DNA of 64,000 nt from Clostridium_AW sp963515715 (GTDB lineage Bacteria; Bacillota; Clostridia; Clostridiales; Clostridiaceae). Location: assembly GCF_963515715.1 (NCBI RefSeq), contig NZ_CAUPZS010000003.1:124001-188000 (forward strand), given 5' to 3'. The stretch's first letter is position 1, and each line of letters starts with the position of its first letter. Of this stretch, positions 1-7,614 are shown piece after piece. The notes under the pieces are model-generated. The model had not been told where the DNA came from and ran no database searches. It saw nothing but the letters and a program-made list of their open reading frames with translations. A program made the translations under genes and the position numbers.

Positions 1-1095
1 ATATGCCTTATTGGTACTATCTTTAGGTAATATTTCATCTAAAAGCTGTAGCATAATATTTGCAATTTTTTTAGCTTCTAATACTCTTGCTACAATTCTA
101 TTCATAGTTGAAATTCCTTTTCTATAATCTCCACTTATATACATTCTAGCCAAGGGTCCTACTTGCATTGCATATCCTTTATATCTAGGAGCTTTTATAA
201 AACTATATGCCCCTTCTTTAAAAGGATCTGACTGCCAATTATTATCTTCTATGTTTAATGTATTATTCTCTGATTTATACCAAGCTTTATATATATTTTC
301 ATTTATATTTTTAATATCTAAAATTTCCTCCTTACCATCTATAATAACTCCCGGAGATACATAATGGATTTCTTCCCCATAGCTGTCGAATACTCCATAG
401 GTCATTAGATTTTTAGGACCTGTTCCTATATTAAAGTAATCATTATAATAATTTGATATTATAAAAACGTCCTCTATCATCTTATTTTCAATAAAGTCTT
501 TAATTTCTGTAACCAAAGCTTTCATCTGAACAATTTTTTGAGCTGTTATATTAACGGTAACTCCTCCTGGAAAAACCCCGTGATTATGCGGTGCTTTTCC
601 CCCTAAAACCGCTGATATTTCATGAGCTTTTCTACTATAGGTTAGAGATTCAAAGTAATGTTCTATAAGCTTTTCACTTTGTTTTTTTGGTATTCTATAA
701 TCTTCATGGGTAATTGAATATATTGGATTTATATTAAATCCAGTAACGTAGTCTGGAAGAACATATTGATAAAAATGTCTTAAATGATTTTGCAAAAATT
801 CGCTTCCATGGAGTACATCTTTAATCATTTCTTCATTTCTATCCGCTTGTATGTTATAAGCGTTTTCTAAAGCTTTTGTTGAGCTTACAGAATGAGCTGT
901 AGAACATATACCACAAATTCTTTCAGTGAAATAAATAGCGTCTAGGGGTGGCCTTCCTTTTAACATCTTTTCAAATCCCCTAAAAAGCATTCCTTGACTT
1001 TCTACATTTATAATTTTATTACTCTCTATATAAGCTGTTATTTGTAAATATCCACTTATTCTAGTAACAGGGTTGATAACTACCTTATCTGCCAC
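1..1095 (-). CDS. [NiFe]-hydrogenase large subunit (partial, C-terminus outside window)
   Basis: The large subunit carries the Ni-Fe active site and oxidises or produces H2 with the small subunit encoded just upstream. 365 codons are visible; the gene runs off the left edge, so the C-terminal DPCxxC metal motif and processing site cannot be checked. The N-terminal metal-binding motif RICGIC is at residues 59-64, followed by STAHS. A GHND-like segment (GGKAPHNHGVFPGG) follows near residue 165, as in uptake-type large subunits. The start is GTG at 1093-1095, chosen because GGAGGGG lies a few bases upstream. It is 15 bases from the small-subunit stop, so the genes are one operon. The group within the [NiFe] family is not certain. 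Confidence 0.93.
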   Translation of the reverse strand, partial: MADKVVINPVTRISGYLQITAYIESNKIINVESQGMLFRGFEKMLKGRPPLDAIYFTERICGICSTAHSVSSTKALENAYNIQADRNEEMIKDVLHGSEFLQNHLRHFYQYVLPDYVTGFNINPIYSITHEDYRIPKKQSEKLIEHYFESLTYSRKAHEISAVLGGKAPHNHGVFPGGVTVNITAQKIVQMKALVTEIKDFIENKMIEDVFIISNYYNDYFNIGTGPKNLMTYGVFDSYGEEIHYVSPGVIIDGKEEILDIKNINENIYKAWYKSENNTLNIEDNNWQSDPFKEGAYSFIKAPRYKGYAMQVGPLARMYISGDYRKGISTMNRIVARVLEAKKIANIMLQLLDEILPKDSTNKAY

Positions 1096-1110
1096 CTAAT
1101 CCCCTCCAAA

Positions 1111-2001
1111 TTAAATATTTATAAATGGTTCCATACCATCTGGAAAACCTCTCGAGGCACATCCTATGCAGGGAGTATTATCTCCAATAGGCCAATTAAC
1201 ATAATCATTCCACTTCCTTGTAGGACAATCCGTTCTAGTAACAGGTCCCCTGCAACCTAGTTTAAACATACAAGTTTTTTCTCCCACTGACTTTGCAAAT
1301 ATTTTCTTTTCAAAATAGGATCTTCTAGGGCAATTGTCATGTATGGTTACTCCATAAAAAACAATAGGTCTTCTATCCTCATCTAGTTCCATATCTCCAA
1401 ATAATATTAAATGAGCTATAGTTCCCATAATCCAATCTGGATGAGCTGGACACCCTGGTACCCTAATTGCTTCACGATTAATTTCATTTTTTATATATTC
1501 AAAAGCACTTATACATCCCGTGGGATTAGGTCTTGCTGCTGAAATACCACCATAGCAAGCACAGGTACCAACAGCAAGTATATATTTTGCTTTAATTGCA
1601 GTTCTTTTCACTTCCTCCATACCCGTTATAATTTGACCTTTATAATTTCCCACAATGTTATAAATCCCATTATCCTTAGTGGATATAGCTCCATCCACTA
1701 TAAGAATAAATTCTGTATTAAGGGTAGCTAATAATTCTTCATAAACCTCTTCTCCCTGGGATTTCATAAGGCTATTATTGTATTTGAAATTCACCATGTC
1801 TGTTAAAAAATAGCCTACATTAGGAGCACATCCATCTAGCAAAGAAATTATATTTCCAGAACAACCTGATGCTTCAATCCACACTAAGTTCATCTTTTTC
1901 TTATTTTCCATCTCTATTTGAGAAACTGCTGCCTCTACCAATTCTTTTGCAGTGGAAGATTTAGATTTCATTACTGGACACATATTATTAGGCAATGCCA
2001 C
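1111..2001 (-). CDS. [NiFe]-hydrogenase small subunit
   Basis: This subunit carries the FeS relay that passes electrons between the Ni-Fe site and an acceptor. Visible ligand motifs are EASGCSGN (proximal, residues 43-50), GTCACYGG, PGCPAHP, HDNC and CMFKLGC (distal), and TDC then NTPCIGC (medial). There is no twin-arginine signal peptide, so the enzyme is probably cytoplasmic. Aligned with the classical ECTGCSES motif, the first proximal cysteine is kept but the second position is Asn (CSGN). An extra Cys lies ten residues later (DGCAPN). The start is unsure: GTG at 1999-2001 is close to GAAGGGAG, and a TTG two codons in has better spacing. It overlaps the upstream cytochrome b5-like gene by 14 bases. 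Confidence 0.93.
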   Translation of the reverse strand: MALPNNMCPVMKSKSSTAKELVEAAVSQIEMENKKKMNLVWIEASGCSGNIISLLDGCAPNVGYFLTDMVNFKYNNSLMKSQGEEVYEELLATLNTEFILIVDGAISTKDNGIYNIVGNYKGQIITGMEEVKRTAIKAKYILAVGTCACYGGISAARPNPTGCISAFEYIKNEINREAIRVPGCPAHPDWIMGTIAHLILFGDMELDEDRRPIVFYGVTIHDNCPRRSYFEKKIFAKSVGEKTCMFKLGCRGPVTRTDCPTRKWNDYVNWPIGDNTPCIGCASRGFPDGMEPFINI

Positions 2002-2452
2002 TACTCCCTTCAGTTTTCAATATTCCAATCTTTTCTAATTCTTTTAAAACCTCTTCTTTATTATGACAGGAACTAATTTCTTTACTTAAATCCCTTCCTG
2101 CTCTTAAACCAAAATGAGTTCCTCCTGCCCATGCTGCATTATAAGTCACATCATAAACTATTCCATCAACTGATACATAGGCTTTATTTCCACCTTTGCC
2201 ATCATACTTTTCCAACTCTTGTAAAGTAAAATTCTGTGAAGCCTCACTTCTATAAATCTCATTTATGGTTTTTAAATCTCTCATATTTCTTAAAAAGTTT
2301 TCCAAACCGTTAATTTGGTACTTCTCATACTTAATTAAATTTTCATAATACATTCTATGGTATCTATTAATGCTCATATTCCTTAAACTCTGAAGGTTAT
2401 ATACATTACATTTCATTCTATTTATTAGTTCTTCACAATATTTTAAATTCAC
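1988..2452 (-). CDS. cytochrome b5-like heme/steroid-binding domain protein
   Basis: A 154-residue protein with a charged helical N-terminus (about 1-70) and a cytochrome b5-like fold at about 73-147. The fold shows FTLQELEKYDGKGG, AYVSVDGIVYDVT and AGGTHFGLRAGRDLS. The classical HPGG heme motif is replaced by AGGTHF, as in the MAPR-like prokaryotic branch; another His is at SCHNKE. No signal peptide or membrane segment is seen. The GTG start follows AGGAGG with 8-base spacing. As first gene of the hydrogenase operon, overlapping the small subunit, it may be an electron partner or a heme-binding accessory. That role is inference; heme ligation cannot be judged from sequence. Confidence 0.8.
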   Translation of the reverse strand: MNLKYCEELINRMKCNVYNLQSLRNMSINRYHRMYYENLIKYEKYQINGLENFLRNMRDLKTINEIYRSEASQNFTLQELEKYDGKGGNKAYVSVDGIVYDVTYNAAWAGGTHFGLRAGRDLSKEISSCHNKEEVLKELEKIGILKTEGSSGIA

Positions 2453-2614
2453 AGGATTATCCTCCTAAAAAATAGCACTTTTTAATAATATGATTTTTAT
2501 AAAGAATTTATAATATATTTATAGGAAAACTTCAAATCTTATAATATTTAAGTTATTATAAAAGAGTATGTAAAATTAACGGTTAAAATTTTCACTTTGA
2601 AAGAAGGTATATTA

Positions 2615-4180
2615 TTGAACAAAAAGATGGCTTTAAGTATTATAAGAAGACAATATGAAGAAGATATTGACAAAAACAGAAATCTTAAAAATTCAAAAAA
2701 ATTTTTTGATATGAATGAAAAAGAAGAATATACACTGGACGATGAAACTTGGACTGATATGGATATGGATAGTGTTTATAAAAAGTTAGATAGAACTTAT
2801 AGTACATTAGGAGAATCCGTTCTATATTATATGCTAAGAAATCCGCTAAAAGATGAAGAAAAATTAAAAGATAGGGATAAGCTCATTGAATTATTTAAAA
2901 GTGATGCAAACTTAAGAGAAAAGCTCTTATGTATATTCTTTGAATTGGGCAATGATACAAAGAATGCTTTTTTAGATATGATAGAAAGTGAGCTTGTAGT
3001 AAATAAGTTTAAATATTATTTATATACCCTATTGGGCAAAATACTTCCTATAATATCCGTTCTTCTAATTATATTTTTTGGTGAAAAATATGCCATAATG
3101 ATATTTGCCACTAGTGGTTTAAATATGTTTATAAATTCTAGGGAAAGATATACTATTAAATCTCGTGGTATAGTATATTTAAAAGACATTATAAGATCCG
3201 CTAATAAAATATCCAGCATAAAAGACCCTAATTTGAAAGAGTATACAGATAAAATTAAAAATGATCTTAAACATGTTAAAAATATTGATATAAGCTTATT
3301 TTTAATAGGCATTATTGATTCTTTTGGAGGATTTTTTGAAGCTGTTTCCCCAGTATTTCTCATAGAAGAATGTGCTTATTATAAAGTATCTGGAGTTTTA
3401 AAGGAAAAAAAGGAATATTTAATGAATATATTTTTTACTGCAGGTGAACTAGAAGCCATGCTATCTATAGCTGGTTATCAACACAATTTAAAACAACACT
3501 ATGTGAAACCAAGCTTTACTGACGAGGTTTCATTAAATATTAAAGAGGGAATTCACCCACTTTTAGATAATCCAGTGGCAAATTCTATCTCCATTAAGGA
3601 CAAAGGCATAGTACTTACTGGTACAAATATGTCGGGCAAGTCAACTTTTTTAAGAATGCTAGGCATAAACATACTATTATCACAAACCTTTTATTTTGCA
3701 TTAGCCAAGGATTATAAGGCTTCATTTTTTAATATAGTATCATCAATTAGTCCTAATGATGATTTATCTAAAGGTAAAAGTTATTATATGGCTGAAGCTG
3801 AAGGAATACTTAGAATAGTTAATGCTCTTAATAAAGAATTGCCTTTATTTTGTCCTATAGATGAAATATTTAGAGGTACCAACCCCATAGAGAGAATTGC
3901 CATGTCAGCAGAAATATTATCCTATTTAAACAACGGAAAAACCATTCCTATTGTGGCTACCCATGATAGGGAATTAGTTGATATTTTAAAGGATAGTTAT
4001 GAATTCTATTATTTTAGTGAAGATATCGATAACAAAAATGGTTTAAGCTTTGATTATAAACTTAAAGTTGGAGTTTCTAAGACTAGAAATGCAATAAGAC
4101 TTTTAGAGTATATTGGCTATCCAAAAGAAATAACAGAAAAAGCACATAAAAGAGCCGAAACCATTAAGGGATTTATCTAG
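2615..4180 (+). CDS. MutS-family ATPase, short form without mismatch-recognition domain
   Basis: The C-terminal ATPase of the MutS family is clear: Walker A GTNMSGKST near residue 336, the conserved SPNDDLSKGKSYYMAEAE segment, Walker B FCPIDEIFRGTNP and the ATHDREL His motif. The N-terminal mismatch-binding domains of MutS1 are absent, and the middle holds two hydrophobic stretches (about 140-180) that could be membrane segments. It is therefore not a standard MutS or a MutS2 with a Smr domain. The role is unknown. I choose the TTG at 2615 because AAGAAGG lies 7 bases upstream; a TTG at 2597 is in frame but lacks a ribosome binding site. It is divergent from the hydrogenase operon. Confidence 0.85.
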   Translation: MNKKMALSIIRRQYEEDIDKNRNLKNSKKFFDMNEKEEYTLDDETWTDMDMDSVYKKLDRTYSTLGESVLYYMLRNPLKDEEKLKDRDKLIELFKSDANLREKLLCIFFELGNDTKNAFLDMIESELVVNKFKYYLYTLLGKILPIISVLLIIFFGEKYAIMIFATSGLNMFINSRERYTIKSRGIVYLKDIIRSANKISSIKDPNLKEYTDKIKNDLKHVKNIDISLFLIGIIDSFGGFFEAVSPVFLIEECAYYKVSGVLKEKKEYLMNIFFTAGELEAMLSIAGYQHNLKQHYVKPSFTDEVSLNIKEGIHPLLDNPVANSISIKDKGIVLTGTNMSGKSTFLRMLGINILLSQTFYFALAKDYKASFFNIVSSISPNDDLSKGKSYYMAEAEGILRIVNALNKELPLFCPIDEIFRGTNPIERIAMSAEILSYLNNGKTIPIVATHDRELVDILKDSYEFYYFSEDIDNKNGLSFDYKLKVGVSKTRNAIRLLEYIGYPKEITEKAHKRAETIKGFI

Positions 4181-4204
4181 CTATTTATCAACTTTATAGA
4201 ATAA

Positions 4205-4240
4205 AAAGTAACTAGGTTGCTGGAGTAACCTAGTTACTTT
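4205..4240 (+). terminator. intrinsic terminator-like hairpin after the MutS-like gene
   Basis: The 14-base arms 4205-4218 and 4227-4240 are perfectly complementary around an 8-base loop. It lies 24 bases after the stop codon. The T tract after the stem is short (it is part of the arm), so termination may be modest. Confidence 0.65.
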
Positions 4241-4273
4241 CTATGTGTTTAGAAAATTTTTAATGAGTTAGTC

Positions 4274-4318
4274 AAAATATATTTAACTACATTGAGCGAG
4301 CGAGTTAATATATTTTTT
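4274..4318 (-). terminator. AT-rich hairpin after the GntP permease gene
   Basis: On the minus strand an AAAATATATTAACT-like arm pairs with AGTTAAATATATTTT, with one bulged base, about 35 bases after the permease stop. The loop contains the GC-rich CTCGCTCGCTC. It is a likely terminator of the CoA-transferase/permease transcript. Confidence 0.5.
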
Positions 4319-4351
4319 TAATTTTAATTATACTGATTAAATTTAATTTTC

Positions 4352-5749
4352 TTATACCACCCCCATTATGGCTAATATGATTGCTATAATAGTACCAGCT
4401 ATAGGGATTATAACTGAAACCATTCCTATATCTAGATAGGATTCTTTGTGTGTTAAGCCGCATATTCCCAGCAATGTAATAACTGCTCCATTATGAGGCA
4501 ATGTGTCAAGACCACCACAAGCAAGAGTTGCTATTCTGTGGAGAACTTGGGGATTTATTCCCTGCTGCAATGCAATATCATAGTAGGTTTTTCCTAAGGT
4601 TCCTAATGCAATACTCATTCCCCCTGATGCTGATCCTGTTATACCTGCCAATATATTAACGGAAAGAGCTTCAGAAATAATTGGATTGCTTGATATTCCA
4701 AGGATAGCCATTTTAACAATTTCAAATGCTGCCAAAGTTTGAATTACATTTCCATAACCAACTTCTGATGCAGTATTAAGTATTGCTAAAAGTGATCCTA
4801 TAGCCCCATCATTAACACATTTTTTAACTTCCTTAAATCTTTTGTAATTAAGAACTATAGCTACAATTATTGATATTACTAATGCAATAATTAAACTCCA
4901 TGTACCTGATACGCTTGATAAACTTGTATTATATGGAGCCTGAGTTAGATATTCTCCATTATACTTTCCTGCAACAAAAACTGATCTTGACAAAACAAAG
5001 TTAATAATAAGGACTAATAATATAGGAGTCATTGCAACTATAAATGATGGTAATTGACTTTCATCAAATTCGATAATTTTATCTTTTTCATGATTTCCAT
5101 AACCTTCACCTGCAGCTGCGGCCTTTTTAGCTCTATAAGTTAACCAAGCCAATCCTCCTCCTCCCATAACTATACCTGCTGCAATACCTAGTATAGGGGC
5201 TGCATATCCATTTGTTCCGAAAAAAGGCATTGGTATTGCATTTTGTATTTGAGGTGTTCCTGGTAATGCTGTCATTGTAAATGTAAAAGCACCTAATGCA
5301 ATTGAACCCGGAATCAACCTCTTTGGAATATTAGCTTCCCTAAATAATGCAACAGCTATTGGGTAAACTGCAAAAGCAACAACAAATAATGAAACTCCAC
5401 CATATGTCAATATGGCACAGGAAAGAACTACTGCAATAATAGCCTTGTCTTTTCCTAATTTTTTAGCTATAGTGTGAGAAATAGCTTTAGCTGCTCCTGA
5501 ATCATCCATTACCTTACCAAAGATAGCTCCTAGTAAGAATATTGGGAAGTATGATTTAACATATCCCGCCAGTGATTTCATAAATACTTCTGTAAAAGTA
5601 GCCATTAAAGGAACACCTTGTCCACCAATGCTGCTCATTAAAGCTGCAAATAACGCCAATACTGGTGCAAGAATTAGTACTGTTATTCCTCTATAAGCCA
5701 GATACATGAGTAATATTAATGATAAAATAATCCCTATAACTCCAAACAT
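4352..5749 (-). CDS. GntP-family organic acid permease
   Basis: A 465-residue, almost wholly hydrophobic protein with about 12 membrane segments. It has features of the GntP/gluconate:H+ symporter family: the N-terminal LAYRGITVLILAPVLAL, then GAIFGKVMDDSGAA, TYGGVSLFVVAFAVYPIA and ALPGTPQIQNAIP. Members carry gluconate, fructuronate or short hydroxy acids such as 3-hydroxybutyrate. It follows a short-chain CoA-transferase gene by 41 bases in the same transcript, and a MaoC hydratase under the same type of promoter lies nearby. I therefore favour a short-chain hydroxy or keto acid such as (R)-3-hydroxybutyrate as substrate, rather than a sugar acid. The family call is firm; the substrate is inference. 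Confidence 0.88.
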   Translation of the reverse strand: MFGVIGIILSLILLMYLAYRGITVLILAPVLALFAALMSSIGGQGVPLMATFTEVFMKSLAGYVKSYFPIFLLGAIFGKVMDDSGAAKAISHTIAKKLGKDKAIIAVVLSCAILTYGGVSLFVVAFAVYPIAVALFREANIPKRLIPGSIALGAFTFTMTALPGTPQIQNAIPMPFFGTNGYAAPILGIAAGIVMGGGGLAWLTYRAKKAAAAGEGYGNHEKDKIIEFDESQLPSFIVAMTPILLVLIINFVLSRSVFVAGKYNGEYLTQAPYNTSLSSVSGTWSLIIALVISIIVAIVLNYKRFKEVKKCVNDGAIGSLLAILNTASEVGYGNVIQTLAAFEIVKMAILGISSNPIISEALSVNILAGITGSASGGMSIALGTLGKTYYDIALQQGINPQVLHRIATLACGGLDTLPHNGAVITLLGICGLTHKESYLDIGMVSVIIPIAGTIIAIILAIMGVV

Positions 5750-5790
5750 AATATCTCACCTTTCTTTTATTAATTTAAGGTTTATGTTTT

Positions 5791-7338
5791 TTATTTTAAG
5801 CCCATAGGCTGATCTAAAAATATTCTTTCATCCATCAGTTTTAAATCTTTTGATATGATGGGTTTAAAATCCATTTGACTCAATATATCCTTTTCTAAAT
5901 CCATACCTGGAGCAATTTCAATTAATGTTAATCCATCTTCTTCTAGTCTAAATACTGCTCTTTCAGTTATATACAGTACAGACTGTCTAGTTTCTCGTGC
6001 ATATTCCCCACTAAAAGTGATTTGCTCTACATGGTTAACGAATTTTTTTGCTTTGCCTTCCTTTTCAATTGTTAACTTTTTATCATCGATTTTCACCTTT
6101 AATCCACCTGCTGTAAAGGTACCACAGAATACCATCTTCTTTGAATTTTGAGAAATGTTTATGAATCCTCCACAACCCGGTATCTTAGGTCCAAATTTAC
6201 TTACATTTATATTTCCATATTTATCACATTGCGCCAATCCTAAGAAGGCTGAATCCACTCCTCCTCCATCGTAGAAATCAAATTGATTAGCTTGATCTAA
6301 TATAGCCTCTACATTTGTTGATGCTCCGAAACTCAATCCTCCTGCTGGCACTCCTCCTATAGGTCCCGCTTCTACAGTTAGAGTTAAAGTTTCTCCTATG
6401 CCTTCCTCATTTGCCACAATGGATACTCCCTCTGGTATTCCTATGCCTAAATTAACTATTGAGTTTTTACTAAGCTCCATGGCAGCACGCCTTGATATTA
6501 CCTTTCTTTCATCTAATGGTAGTGGTGGAATATTATCTAATGGTAATTTTATTTCTCCTGAGTAAGAGGCATTATATTTTTCTGAAAAGGTCATAAAATT
6601 ATTTTCTTCCTTTCCTATAACTACAGCATCCACGCATATACCTGGAATCTTAACCAACTTTGGATCTAATGTGCCATTTTTTACAACCTTCTCAACCTGA
6701 ACAATTACTATACCACCTGAATTTTTAACTGCTTGTGCTATGGATACACATTCTAATACAACTGCCTCTTTTTCCATACTAATATTTCCTTTTTCATCTG
6801 CATAAGTTCCTTTTAATAAGGCTACATTAATGGGGAACGCCTTATATAATAATCTTTCCTGCCCTTCAATATTTACTAGTTTCACTATATCTTCTTTGGT
6901 TACTTCGTTTAATTTTCCGCCCTCTATTCTCGGGTCTACAAAAGTTTTTAATCCAACATGGGTGATTGTCCCTATTTTTCTTGCTGCTATGTCTCTGAAT
7001 AAATGAGCAATAACTCCTTGTGGTAAGTTATAAGCCTCTATTTTGTTTTCATTTGCTAACTTTTGAAGTTTAGGAACAAGTCCCCAGTGTCCTCCTATTA
7101 CTTTTTTAACCAATCCTTCATGACCAAAATGGTTGATTCCTCTGTCTTTTGAATCACCTTGTCCAGCTGCATAAACTAAGGTTAAATCTCTTGGATATCC
7201 TTCCTCCATAAACTTTTTTTCTATAGCACAACTTAGCTCCTCTGGATGTAACGAACCGACAAAGCCGCCAATGGCTACAGTATCTCCGTCTTTAATCATG
7301 TCTATAGCTTGTCTTACAGTTATAACTTTTGAAATCAT
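5791..7338 (-). CDS. acyl-CoA:acetate/3-ketoacid CoA-transferase (family I, alpha-beta fusion)
   Basis: At 515 residues this has the size and layout of fused family I CoA-transferases (propionate CoA-transferase/YdiF type). The alpha-like half begins AIGGFVGSLHPEEL. The beta-like half contains NLGIGIPEGVS and TVEAGPIGGVPAGG, where the Glu is the expected catalytic residue that forms the glutamyl-CoA thioester. It moves CoA from acetyl-CoA or another donor to an organic acid. It is the first gene of a two-gene operon with the GntP permease. A sigma-54 promoter lies 43 bases upstream of the ATG. With the permease and the nearby hydratase it would activate an imported short-chain acid. The exact acid is not known. 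Confidence 0.92.
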   Translation of the reverse strand: MISKVITVRQAIDMIKDGDTVAIGGFVGSLHPEELSCAIEKKFMEEGYPRDLTLVYAAGQGDSKDRGINHFGHEGLVKKVIGGHWGLVPKLQKLANENKIEAYNLPQGVIAHLFRDIAARKIGTITHVGLKTFVDPRIEGGKLNEVTKEDIVKLVNIEGQERLLYKAFPINVALLKGTYADEKGNISMEKEAVVLECVSIAQAVKNSGGIVIVQVEKVVKNGTLDPKLVKIPGICVDAVVIGKEENNFMTFSEKYNASYSGEIKLPLDNIPPLPLDERKVISRRAAMELSKNSIVNLGIGIPEGVSIVANEEGIGETLTLTVEAGPIGGVPAGGLSFGASTNVEAILDQANQFDFYDGGGVDSAFLGLAQCDKYGNINVSKFGPKIPGCGGFINISQNSKKMVFCGTFTAGGLKVKIDDKKLTIEKEGKAKKFVNHVEQITFSGEYARETRQSVLYITERAVFRLEEDGLTLIEIAPGMDLEKDILSQMDFKPIISKDLKLMDERIFLDQPMGLK

Positions 7339-7380
7339 AATTTATGCCCTCCCCTATAAAATTTCCTATAACTATGTATC

Positions 7381-7396
7381 AGCAATAACCGTGCCA
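7381..7396 (-). promoter_or_regulatory. sigma-54 (-24/-12) promoter of the CoA-transferase operon
   Basis: Read on the minus strand the site is TGGCAC-GGTTA-TTGCT, a full match to the TGGCAC-N5-TTGC consensus. It lies 43 bases upstream of the CoA-transferase ATG. Palindromes for an activator lie upstream of it at 7500-7603. Confidence 0.88.
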
Positions 7397-7499
7397 TTAA
7401 TTAAAAATAAAATTTTCATTAGAAATTATAGGGTTTGTTAAGCAAATATCAATTTTCTCACTTAAATATATATAAAATTCAGAATTTATCTGCAATTAT

Positions 7500-7517
7500 T
7501 GTAAGATTTTCCTTACA
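7500..7517. promoter_or_regulatory. candidate activator-binding palindrome 1
   Basis: TGTAAG-N6-CTTACA, a perfect 6+6 palindrome about 105 bases upstream of the -24 element. It is the promoter-proximal one of three sites spaced exactly 43 bases apart. Confidence 0.65.
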
Positions 7518-7534
7518 CTCTCTACCTTTTATTT

Positions 7535-7573
7535 AAAAAAAGTGTAGTGATTTACTTACACTACACTTTTTTT
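7535..7573 (-). terminator. intrinsic terminator of the sigma-54 activator gene
   Basis: Arms AGTGTAGT (7541-7548) and ACTACACT (7560-7567), flanked by A and T runs that extend the stem and give a T tract in both directions. It lies about 40 bases past the activator stop. Confidence 0.8.
7543..7560. promoter_or_regulatory. candidate activator-binding palindrome 2
   Basis: TGTAGT-N6-CTTACA, matching site 1 except in one half-site base pair and starting 43 bases from it. It lies inside the terminator hairpin of the activator gene. Confidence 0.55.
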
Positions 7574-7585
7574 CGACAACTTTAT

Positions 7586-7603
7586 TGTAAGGATATACGT
7601 ACA
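7586..7603. promoter_or_regulatory. candidate activator-binding palindrome 3
   Basis: TGTAAG-N6-CGTACA, inside a longer ATTGTA...TACAAT inverted repeat (7584-7605). It starts 43 bases from site 2, and lies between the activator stop codon and its terminator. Confidence 0.6.
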
Positions 7604-7614
7604 ATTTTATTTAA

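Noticed and set aside
4290..4320. GAGCGAGCGAG as a short tandem repeat
   Set aside because: Only a loop sequence within the terminator-like hairpin; too short to be significant.
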